NCBI GenBank assembly: GCA_932521035.1
Contig: OW051492.1
Coordinates: forward strand, 10,602,001 to 10,666,000
Direction: 5' to 3'
DNA length: 64,000 bases
Origin: Oscheius dolichura
Lineage: Eukaryota > Nematoda > Chromadorea > Rhabditida > Rhabditidae
Every line of letters begins with the position of its first letter. Within the stretch, counting starts at the first letter, position 1. The notes beneath the pieces were generated by a model. That model had not been told where the DNA came from and searched no databases. It worked only from the letters and a program-made list of their open reading frames with translations. A program made the translations under genes and the position numbers. This document shows, piece by piece, positions 38,001-47,100 of this stretch.

Positions 38001-41000
38001 TATGTTCACCGATGAGCCAAACAAACGGGTTCGAGTCTTGAAAAGGTCAGTTAACTAACGATTATTGTCTTAAAATAGAAGACTTTCAGTAGTTCTGAGC
38101 TGCAGAAATTGAAACCGGGTGAGCAGACGACATGGCCGAATCTATACGACAACCATTACCCGAACAGACCTCCGGCACTTGGCATATTCTCTCTCTTCGT
38201 AATATTCACAGCGCTTCGGTAATATATGCCACAATAACTACAAATTAAGCTGTTTAGATTCGTTCGAGATCTAAAAGGCAGTGGAAATCAGGCCAATACG
38301 ATTGAAGACGACAGGGAGAGAGCTGAAGAAGACGAGTTGTGCGAAGTGGTAGGGCGATTTTTGGTACTGGGACAAGGAAGACCGTTTAGCAGGTCCGGCT
38401 GTATCAGAACAATATGAAGTCTCTGTTCTACATGTTCCCCAGAGGCTCCGTATTCCTAATGCTGGAAGGAGGGGGTGGTTTTGTCGCCAGAATAAAGCCC
38501 ATTTTGGCCAGGATGTTCCTTCCCAATCTAGAAGAATGCCTTGAAAATGAGGAAAAGGCAGAAGACTATTTTAGACGGTAACTGAATTCTTCTGCCCTAA
38601 ACACATACACTGTTTAGCCTCCTCTTCATGTTCAAGCCGTGGAGGGATGAGAAAAAAGATCTTATTGAAAACTTGGGCTCTTACGCCGAGGCTTGGGTGA
38701 ATTTCTGGGACAACTGCGAATATGTCACCAAAGACAGTTTACAAATGCTACTGTAAGTCTTTTTCATATTCCTACCAGCCCTGTTATTTTTTAGAGAGCG
38801 TACCCAGCAGATGTATGATGCCGCTAAGGAAAGGAGCCTTGCTTACGCGAAACGAAGGGCTGCCTTGGCCGAAATGAATGTTGAAGAAGTCGCTGCTGAC
38901 GAGCTAGATGACATCGAAATAATGCCCAGGACTGTTGATATTGCTACTACCATGGAAGGTAATTTTTGAAAGTTATAAGGATCAATAAACTTATTAAGAA
39001 ATGCAACAACTGAACATTGGGCAGAATTCCATCTTTGCTGATTTTACTGAAGAGATCGAACTGAGAGCGGCTGCCGAGGAAGAAGGCGTGACCAGACCAC
39101 CCCGAGATTTCTACGTTAGCGGTTACGGTACGTCCACAAAACAAGTCGAAATTGATTACTTTTTCTAGCTGGAACTGGCAAATCCAGGCTAATCAACGTG
39201 TTCGCCAACTATGTTCATTATCAGTACCGTATTGAAGGACAGGAAGGGGTGAAGCCAGCTGTTTTGATCGCGGCTCCTACTGGATTGGCAGCAGTAAATG
39301 TTGGTGGAAGCACCTTGCACTCGCTGTTCAGACTGGAAGTCGAGCATGCCAAGGTATTACCATTGTTGTAGAGAACAATCGAGGAGATTTTTAGACGGAC
39401 CCCTACCGAGGACTGAAGCCTCAACAAATTTCCCAGTTGGGAATACTGTTTAAAAACGTTAAAGTGCTGATCATTGATGAAATTTCGATGGTCAGCAACA
39501 TTCTTTTGGCGAAACTACATCGACGTCTTCAAGAAATAAAGAAGAACAGAGAAGGTAACGTAGAAAAATGAGTATTAGGAAGAATTCGTATTTTAGCGTT
39601 CGGAGGAGTCTTTTTGGTGGTTTTTGGAGATCTCTTACAGCTGCCTCCTGTCCGAATATCTCCTCCCTTCTGCGCTATAAATCCGAGACTGGTCCACCAG
39701 ATCTTCCATTGCATCCCTACAGAACTCAAACTATGGGACAAGTTTGAATACAGGTATTACATAGTTTCTTTTTTAAGTATCGTATTCTTAAGAGAATTGA
39801 CAGAAAATATGCGACAAAAGGAAGACAAGGACTATTCGGATGTACTGAACAGGATCCGAATAGGCTCTCCAATCGACGAGGACTATGAGAAGTTGCTGAA
39901 CCGATGTATCAGTGTCTTAAAAGAAGGAGATCAATGGACGAAAGGTAAACCAATCTACTGATTTTGATCAGCCAATTAAAGATAAACCAATTCCTCGTCC
40001 GATATATCTAGCGGAAGCTGTAGAGTACTTCATCGCTCTCAGAGAGAGTACAGAACGACACAACGCCCAACAAACGGATCCCAAACTGAAAAAGTCGGTA
40101 CCTCTAGCTGCCTTCGCGCGCTCTATCGTTGCCAAACAATTTAATGAAGCAGTCATTATGGAAGATTGTAAGAACGGAGGACTTGTCAGAATTACGGCCA
40201 AGGACACCATTACTACATTTGTTAAGAACAGGATGTTAGTTTTTATTTTTACCTTCCCCACGTATCGAATACCTTCAGAGGAAAGCTAAGAAGACCGTTC
40301 CAAGTGAGGGGATATCGCCGTCAGGACATCTTCAAGCCTCAATTGAGAAAGGAACGCCCGACAGAGCTCCCTGACGACCCTAAACGGTGTGGTGGATTAT
40401 CCCGAACGCTTCTGCTCCGGGAAGGTTGCCGAGTCATGCTAACGTATTTGCCTATCATTAACTTCATTACTTCTACAATTCCAGCCGTAACATTCTTACC
40501 AGCAAAGGACTAGTCAACGGAGCTATGGGAACCCTCATCAAAATCGTGGGCTGTGATAGCCCCGAGGGACCATCAGAGCTCTCGATCCAGCTCGAGGGAA
40601 TGGAGAAAGAAGTAACAATCGAGAAACTTCGTGTCCTTTTCAATCCTACTCGTGGAACAAGAGCTGCTCGTTTTCAATTTCCTATAATTAATGCTTCTGC
40701 CATGACGATTCACAAGTGTCAAGGAATCAGTTGCGACGATGTCATTGTGGATCTAACGGATCTCTTCTCAGCAGGACAAGCGTAAGTTTCCAACTTATAG
40801 CTCAGTAAAAAATTTTTATTCAGCTACGTTGCCCTGAGCAGAGCAAGAAACTTGAATGGGGTCCACATCATCAACATGCAGCCATCTTCCATTTTTGCCA
40901 GTGTAGCCTGTGTGGAAGAGTACAATAGGCTTCGAGAGACAATTCGCCTGCCAGCACTGGGAGAAGCGAACAAGCAACCTGATATAGTTAATTGTTTTAC

Positions 41001-43438
41001 GAAGAAGATCGACAAGAATGTTTGGCCTCACATTTTCATCAACAACGGACAGTTGATTACGGTAATTATTTGGAATTGCTGGTGAATTCGTGTTATTTAA
41101 AGGAAGAATTTGGGATAGCAAATGGCACCGCCGTAGAAAAGAAACGTGGAAGGAAAAAAGGTGTTCCTAATAAGAAGAAGAAGACTGGCCAGCCTGCACC
41201 AAAGAGAAAAATCCTACAGAAAAAGAATAATACTACGAACGGAGATTCCATGGCGGCTGTGAGTGATCGTCTTCTAAAATGCCTCAAAAATGATTCAGTA
41301 TGTTCCCGATTCCTCTACTGCCCTGCATTCTACTAATGAAGCCCCTGACGAGATCAATCAGCCAGCCATGACAGTTCCTGGTAAGGTTTTTCATTTGTTC
41401 TTTTTAAAATCTCCACTCTTCAGCTGTGCCAACAAAAGAAGTAATCAACTGGGAAAATAGAAGAATAACCAGATCGGCAAAACCAGTACCTTTCGGAATG
41501 AGAAATCTTAGGAATACTTGCTACGCCAATAGTGTTGTACAGGCTTCTATAAGGATGTGGAGACCCGAAATAGAACATTATGAGGGAAACGATCCGTATC
41601 TCCAAGCATTGAAGGAAATTGTCACTGCGCCTTATCCTAAAGATGCAAAACCACTTCTATTTTTAAAAGGTGAGAAGCCTCAAACAAGGAACTTTGATCT
41701 TTTTCAGATATGCCCCAGAACTACCGAAATGTTAATATTCAACAGTCAGCAGCTGAACTAATTGGACTACTAATTGACCGTATATCTCCGGAGTTTCAGT
41801 TGCAGGTGGCTCACACGAGTTCCCGCTTTGTAACATGCCATCTCTGTAAACAGGTAGGGCACTAATTGTGTTAAAAATCTCTATTTCAGCGGCGCCAAAC
41901 TGGACATCCGGCAATACAGGGCATTTTGACCATTTCCGGAGAAAATGATCATTACCGAACCTTCAACGAGTTCGTCCACTCTATTTTGCGTTGCTCGGAA
42001 CCGACAAAACAACACTGTGAACAGACTAATTGCCTTGCTAGAAACTGTGACCATGACGAAGAGTTGGCAGTAACCATTCCCCCAACCTGTAGATATCTTC
42101 TTATGGAGTTGGGCCTTTTTGCCAATGATCGTATAACTGGAATCAGCTACCGAAGAGATCGTACCATCGGGAACCCGAACAGGAGAGAAAAACTCTTTGG
42201 TGACTGATACTTAAAATAATGTGATCAAAAACATTTCAGGAACATGGTTCAAACCCGTTGCTGCTATTTGGCACATGGGAGAGACGCCATTTGAGGGGCA
42301 TTACATGGCCTACATTGAGAACGATGACCATTGGATTAAGTGTAACGATAGCAGGATTGCTGAAGAAGAGTTTCCTCGAGATATGGAAGGAATTGTTGTC
42401 ATGGTAATGGAAAGATTGAACGAAGAAGATGCCGAAATGGCAGAAATGGAAATGCAGAACGGTATTTCTAAAACTTTACTAGAACAATTTCGCGTTTTTC
42501 GTGCCTTTTTAAAAAAAAGATCCGATTTTCAGCTGAAGCAGGCGGTCAAATAGTGGAGGAAATGGTTGACCTGACAAGTTCTCGGGCCCACTCTCCGACT
42601 GAAGACCTCCAGCGATCGACAAGCAGTGTGGCCAAGAAATTGCTGATCGAACGAGGAAACATCGTGGATATGGATGTGGACATAATCGTGAATGCTGCGA
42701 ACCCCCAGCTGAAGCAAGGAAAAGGAGTGGATGGAGCCGTACGGAAGGCATGCGGACTGAAGCTTATCAATGAAGCTACTGACAAGATCAGCCGGAAACT
42801 GCCTGGGAACGAGCTGGCTCCGGGACAAGTCGTTGCCACCGACTCCTTCAACCTCAAGAGATGCAAGAAGATCTTCCACACCGCCGCTCCATACATCCAG
42901 CCTGGAAGACAGCCGACAAGACGACAGGAAAAACACCTCCGAAGCTGCTATTACAACAGCCTTGCCCTGGCGGATCAAGAAGGCCACAGCAGCATCGCCT
43001 TCCCTATCCTAGGAATCGGCCTCTACAACTACGACGAGGAAAAAGGGATGAGAACCGCTCTGGAGGCTATCTTCTCATATTTTAAAGAAAATCCGAGCAC
43101 CAATCTCAACACTGTCAAAATAGTCGCTGTCAGTGCTAATATCGTCCGGAAAATGCAAACCCTGGCTGGTGGTGTTGGAACACTTTCCTTGGATTAACAC
43201 TTTCCCTGCGTCAGAGAAGACGAAGAATTCCGAGCCCCCAGTGCAGCCCGTTCCTGGTATGTAATTCGATTTTTAATAACACCAATATGTTGCAGAGATT
43301 GTAAGAGAAGAAGCTGAGTTGGTACAACGGCTGCCTACGGTAGATGCCCCCCAGGGAGCAGAGATGGATTCTGAGAATATTCGAATGACGAGGTCAAGGA
43401 AAAGAAAGCGAGAAGAAGGAAACTGTCGAATTAACTAG
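29019..43438 (+). CDS. Giant Helitron Rep/Pif1 polyprotein with macro and USP domains (copy 1)
   Basis: About 48 short exons join in one frame, from MSKWSVDTGYGSSM at 29019 to TAG at 43436-43438, for roughly 4,000 residues. Order: basic, coiled-coil N-terminus; degenerate macro domain (about 31062-31650); four 37-residue repeat exons (31930-32492); USP-like domain with Zn-finger cysteines (33880-34850); DUF6570-like region (about 35730-36180); Helitron N/Rep with HCH and paired Tyr (36577-37870); Pif1 helicase (39148-41060); basic AT-hook-like stretch KRGRKKG (about 41140); second USP (41440-42420); second macro domain (42640-43185); tail with RSRKRKRE. Most junctions are GT-AG with introns of 38-60 nt. 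Two places could hide gene borders: the open frame ends at 32880 unless intron 32862-32903 is spliced, and an alternative stop occurs at 43195. In-frame splicing at both argues for one gene. The role is rolling-circle transposition; the extra domains are discussed under findings. Confidence 0.8.
31062..31650 (+). other. Degenerate macro-domain region (copy 1)
   Basis: Exons encode VINVVHGDITRLPTRGGIVVV, later EFPILGLERIEEGHALRLAYQ and TTLTTITFVAPNEKTKTAL. The strand and helix order, the GDIT start, and the FPxLG-xxxxGxAxRxA and late FVxxxE motifs fit a macro fold, but the NAAN-type ADP-ribose motif is missing. It probably does not hydrolyse ADP-ribose. Confidence 0.5.
31930..32492 (+). repeat. 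Array of four 111-nt repeat exons (copy 1)
   Basis: Exons 31930-32040, 32080-32190, 32231-32341 and 32382-32492 are each exactly 111 nt, in the same phase, separated by related 39-41 nt introns. Each encodes a 37-residue module RRTGGEEYxLKDxTRKADAR followed by HSNPELRxRESEARxT. The first module diverges at its start (RRLDGGDELLVAEAVRKADAR). Confidence 0.85.
33880..34850 (+). other. USP-like domain 1 with Zn-finger cysteines (copy 1)
   Basis: Starts LKPLRYINRRTDCFLIAALN, aligning with the Cys box of C19 ubiquitin-specific proteases. A CQSCGC...CCGECG cysteine set follows, as in the USP finger. It ends with MGHNVTWLVEPSGRVVLSND, equivalent to the His box and the following Asn/Asp, then CEVLLFKRI. 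The sequence is strongly diverged but keeps Cys, His and Asp. Confidence 0.55.
36577..37870 (+). other. Helitron N-terminal and Rep (HUH) nuclease region (copy 1)
   Basis: KMFPDLFPRGRGHF and the following YIHRNFR match the Helitron-like N domain. GPPIWFLTLNPAENEW then YQLRGAPHCHGLLWI carries the HUH motif as His-Cys-His at 37328-37336. The paired tyrosines in EYITSYVGK lie at 37760-37762 and 37772-37774, the YxxxYxxK arrangement of Helitron Rep. All expected residues are present. Confidence 0.85.
39148..41060 (+). other. Pif1-type helicase region (copy 1)
   Basis: Superfamily 1B motifs in order: GYAGTGKSR (Walker A, split by an intron before 39172), IIDEISMV (about 39472), FGDLLQLPPV (about 39624), ENMRQ, MLTRNI, TIHKCQGIS (about 40704) and YVALSRAR (about 40825). 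The helicase is complete with no inactivating change seen. Confidence 0.9.
41440..42420 (+). other. USP (C19 deubiquitinase) domain 2 (copy 1)
   Basis: Cys box FGMRNLRNTCYANSVVQAS with the catalytic Cys codon at 41519-41521, finger cysteines CHLCKQ and later CLARNCDHDEE, and His box EGHYMAYIENDDHWIKCNDS with His at 42299-42301 followed by Asn/Asp. The catalytic triad looks intact. Confidence 0.8.
42640..43185 (+). other. Macro (ADP-ribose-binding) domain 2 (copy 1)
   Basis: Contains RGNIVDMDVDIIVNAANPQL, GKGVDGAVRKACG, FHTAAPYIQPG and FPILGIGLYNYDEEKG. The NAAN motif and the glycine-rich phosphate loop are conserved, as in MacroD-type ADP-ribosyl hydrolases. Confidence 0.85.
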
Positions 43439-43515
43439 TACTGTGTTGTTGTATCACTAGTATCATTGTTGTACATAAATCGTATTTTATAAATCGAGAC
43501 ATTCTCCGAATGTCG

Positions 43516-43635
43516 ACAAAAAGGGAACAATCCGTTTGTTAAAAAGAGGGATCTCAATAAAAAGAGTGATTTGGGAGACTCTACAAAAAGAGAACAATAT
43601 GGCCTGGTTCAAGGACTGAACAAAAAGAGAACAAT
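43516..43635 (+). repeat. Iteron-like motifs (copy 1)
   Basis: ACAAAAAGRGAACAAT occurs at 43516-43531, 43583-43598 and 43620-43635, with looser AAAAAGAG repeats between. Inverted copies lie in the right arm. In copy 2 they are at 61598, 61665 and 61702. Confidence 0.75.
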
Positions 43636-43789
43636 ACTTTTTCGGAAAAAAAAACAAACCCAAATCACTGCTGATATTTCGCGGTACTGCCCATTTTTTC
43701 CAGAAAGAGTTTCCAGCGAGCTCTCCAACCCGGTTCTAGGTAGCAACTGATACAGCACCAAATACGTGGCAGAATAGTAGTACACACAT

Positions 43790-44072
43790 AGGGACAGTCT
43801 CGCACTTGTTTGGTTCGGCACGAATTACTATAAAATTTGGCTTTGGCGCCCTATCTGGCAATTGGAAATTTACTCACAAAAAGCGAGTTTTCTGCGTTTT
43901 TGCACTTTCTTTTTGGTTGCATATGATTCGTCAGTTTATGCTGATCAGTTTGATATACAGAAGCCCCAGAAATTATGGAAAAAACGAAGGAAAATTATTT
44001 TTCTAAAATAACAGTAAATCTGCTCTTCGCGTACACTTTTGAGTACGAACGAACTTGTGCGAGACTGTCCCT
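43790..44072. mobile_element. Nested short inverted-repeat element (copy 1)
   Basis: AGGGACAGTCTCGCACTTGTT at the left end and AACTTGTGCGAGACTGTCCCT at the right end form near-perfect terminal inverted repeats around 283 bp, inside the spacer of the larger inverted repeat. No coding capacity. Copy 2 equivalent: 61872-62154. Confidence 0.7.
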
Positions 44073-44101
44073 TTAAAAATAGGGAAAAAAGAAGGGCGTG
44101 G

Positions 44102-44144
44102 CCTAGGCGGGGGGTCGGGGGGGCGGCAGCCCCCCCGCTAGGTG
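44102..44144. other. GC-rich hairpin in the unit tail (copy 1)
   Basis: CTAGGCGGGGGG and CCCCCCCGCTAG can pair across a G-rich loop. Copy 2 equivalent: 62184-62226. Confidence 0.6.
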
Positions 44145-44761
44145 AAAATGGAAAAAAAAGAAGGGTGCGGCTAAGAAGAATCCAGAAATATGGGAAAATG
44201 GGAACTCCACCCCCATCCCGCAGAGCGCTAAATATCAGCAGTGATTTGGGTTTGTTTTTTTTTCCGAAAAAGTATTGTTCTCTTTTTGTTCAGTCCTTGA
44301 ACCAGGCCATATTGTTCTCTTTTTGTAGAGTCTCCCAAATCACTCTTTTTATTGAGATCCCTCTTTTTAACAAACGGATTGTTCCCTTTTTGTCGACATT
44401 CGGAGAATGTCTCGATTTATAAAATACGATTTATGTACAACAATGATACTAGTGATACAACAACACAGTACTAGTTAATTCGACAGTTTCCTTCTTCTCG
44501 CTTTCTTTTCCTTGACCTCGTCATTCGAATATTCTCAGAATCCATCTCTGCTCCCTGGGGGGCATCTACCGTAGGCAGCCGTTGTACCAACTCAGCTTCT
44601 TCTCTTACAATCTCTGCAACATATTGGTGTTATTAAAAATCGAATTACATACCAGGAACGGGCTGCACTGGGGGCTCGGAATTCTTCGTCTTCTCTGACG
44701 CAGGGAAAGTGTACTCAGAGCACATGCCAAGCTCGTTTTTTGATTTTAATGGTGTAACTTT

Positions 44762-45472
44762 TTTCAGTTAGAAGATATCAAAAATCTGACTTCACCATCG
44801 TTTTCCTCGTAGTTGATTACCCCTAGTGACCAATTTTCATGAAATTTGCCCATAAAATAGATGAGCTACGACTACAAACGTGTTTTGAAAAGTGGCGCCG
44901 TCCGCCGTCCGCCGTCCGCCGTCCGCCGTCCGCCGTCTGCGTCCGCCCGCTGTGGCGCTTTCCGCTGTGGCGCCTTCCGCTGTGGCGCCTTCCGCTGTGG
45001 CGCCTTCCGCTGTGGCTTTTTTTTCAAAACTTTGTGTACGCATTGAAAAACTTTTAAAAAACAGTTATATATACAGTTTTTTACGCTGATTCTGAATATG
45101 TAATAAAACAATTGGGTACATGTGTTATTTTTTAGCTATAACATCAAACATATTTTTTCATGCTTGTTTCGATAGCTCTTTTCTGCTAGAGTATATTGAA
45201 AGTCTGACATGGTTATCTTATTCGGGATGATCTTTTACACCTTCGTGCCAATTTTCATGAAAGTTGGCAGAAAAATCCAAAAGCCACAACATCAAACAGG
45301 CGGCGCGCTTCCTCGCTGCGGTGTTCATCCAAAAACTTTTGCAAAACAGTTATATTATGGTTTTTTACACTGATTCCGAATCTATAATAAAAAAATTAGG
45401 TAAGTGGTTAGTTTTTGAGCTATAGCATGAAACTTTTTTGTGATGGCACAGCTTTTCAACTAAAGAATTTGA
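44762..45472. repeat. Left-end direct repeats and minisatellites (copy 2)
   Basis: Same layout as 26680-27390, including the GTCCGCC and CGCTGTGGCGCCTTC arrays at 44895-45018, with no change in repeat number. That is notable because such arrays normally vary quickly. Confidence 0.7.
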
Positions 45473-45480
45473 AAGTATGT

Positions 45481-46780
45481 TTATTGAGACATCGATACGT
45501 ATTGATCAAACATGTTGCTGATCAGTTTGGAGCAGAAAAGGCTGCCGGAGTCGATCGCGATGAAGTCGAGTAGGAGGACGCCGTCGGGACAGAGCTTGTC
45601 CGAAATAAACTGGGAAACATCTTTGGAATGCACTCTGTTGCTGTTCTGAACAGTAACTAATAAAACAATTTCTTTAAAAGGAGTGTTTGAAATATTGACG
45701 AGACCCTTACCTTGTTTTTGGACAGCGTCTTGCGGATCGTCCTCGACTGGAGACAGGGCATAAACGTCATGACAAACTGGTAGAGACAGCTGAGCCCGTT
45801 GACAATTGCCAGGAAGATGAACCAGAAATAGAGGGCAAGGTAGAGCTTCTCGTTGATGTAATTCAGAGGCAATAAACATTGGATGGTATAAGGGTGTGAG
45901 TTGGCGATGGTCCGGATCTTGAAATCACACATGATGACCCTAGGAAAAACTAGCGAATCATCTTCTTCGACTCCCTGATACAGCTTGTAAGCCAGCTAAA
46001 ATGGATAATAGTTGAACATTGTGAGAAATTCACATTATATCCCCAGTGGATGTCGTTTTGGCCGAGGAATGTGGTCATGAGGAGGAATTGCAGGCAGATG
46101 TTGAATACATAGAGAGACTTTGTCAGTAGATAGAGAAGGGGCCCCCATCGTCCTCGGAAGAACGATCCTTTCTTTCCAAACGCGCTCAAATCAATCAGAA
46201 TGTTCTCGGCCAGAGTGGCGATCTCGTCCTCTTTCTGCTTTCCAAGGAGTCCGGAGACCTTTTGGGCTTCCTTCATATATCCCTCGAGGTCGATGGTTGT
46301 GTGCTGGTTCATACGAGACCAAAAGAACTTTGGCAGAAAGAAACAGATTGCCTGAACAGGCAAGGGAAATGTATATGGGATATTGTAGCGAATACCTGAA
46401 TGGCGAGCACAATGGGCACCCATCGGTAGTAGCTGTAGCGGTCTCCGCGGGCCGGGTCTCCATGTTTCGGGAGATGATAGTGGTCTAATGGCACGTGGTA
46501 GGAGTTGGCGATGAAGCAGTAGTCTTCGGTGTAATCCTCCCAATGGGGCTTGAATTCTTTCGGCGTCCAGCACGTTATCGGGCTTCCGAAATACTGCCCT
46601 CCAGCCAGAGCCACCGCGAAGAAGCCTAACAGGCGCGAGGTGAGGCAATAGTTGAGGTGGTCGACGAGATTGGCTACCTGCACATTATTCTCTAAATTAA
46701 AAACGGGAAACAAAACATACCGTATACTGTTTTAATTTGTTGATAATAAAACCGTCGAAGGAGTATGGGATATAAATCAT
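45481..46780 (-). CDS. Innexin gap-junction protein (copy 2)
   Basis: Same five exons as the copy 1 gene at an offset of 18,082: 46721-46780, 46396-46677, 46034-46351, 45711-45995 and 45481-45645. The predicted 369-residue protein is the same, with RYSYYRWVPIVL and the conserved loop cysteines. Both copies are intact, so if the duplication is real the animal has two identical innexin genes at this locus. Confidence 0.9.
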
Positions 46781-47100
46781 TTTGGAAGAGGAGTTGAAGA
46801 CGAAATGAAGCTGTTTCAATGACTGCAGGAAGTGTTGAAAAAGCGGAAACTATCTCGCTTCAAGCGATCATGAAGGGCAAAAGCGATCGCGTTTTTGAAA
46901 ACTGGCGTCAAGGAATCGCGTTCTTGTAATGATTATATTCTCTTGTGTGACCGTCATCGATTATTCGATAGCGTCGATAAATCGTTAGAGGGATGTTCCG
47001 TTGTTTTCAGTGTGTATTTTTTTCTTTAATTTCCTTTGATTCCTTAATTGTTTATTCTTCCGCTACATATTGGATTGTTTAGAAATCATCATAAAATCAT
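46781..47100. promoter_or_regulatory. Divergent intergenic region (copy 2)
   Basis: Identical layout to 28699-29018, with repeated TCGAT motifs at about 46957-46987. Confidence 0.45.

Larger units (their letters stand above)
26630..44711 (+). mobile_element. Helitron-like unit, copy 1 (18,082 bp)
   Basis: A unit of 18,082 bp that is followed immediately by a second copy in the same orientation. It contains a minus-strand innexin gene, a plus-strand Rep/helicase polyprotein gene, an inverted repeat at its right end, iteron-like motifs and a nested short inverted-repeat element. Rep (HCH) plus Pif1 helicase in one protein is the defining feature of Helitron/Helentron rolling-circle transposons. 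The true transposon termini are not certain: no clear TC start or CTRR end was found at 26630 or 44711, so the repeated unit may be larger than the transposon itself. Confidence 0.85.
43197..44711. repeat. Long inverted repeat at the right end of unit 1
   Basis: Arms 43197-43679 and 44230-44711 (about 482 bp) are reverse complements with no mismatch seen by eye, separated by about 550 bp. The left arm includes the last two coding exons and the 3' region of the polyprotein gene, so the right arm is an inverted copy of the gene's end. Confidence 0.9.

Noticed and set aside
42553-43197. Macro domain as a separate stand-alone gene ending at 43195
   Set aside because: A 43-nt intron starting after 43151 with GTGTTGG and ending CGTCAG continues the frame into two more exons with a basic tail, and the upstream exon joins in frame to the USP.
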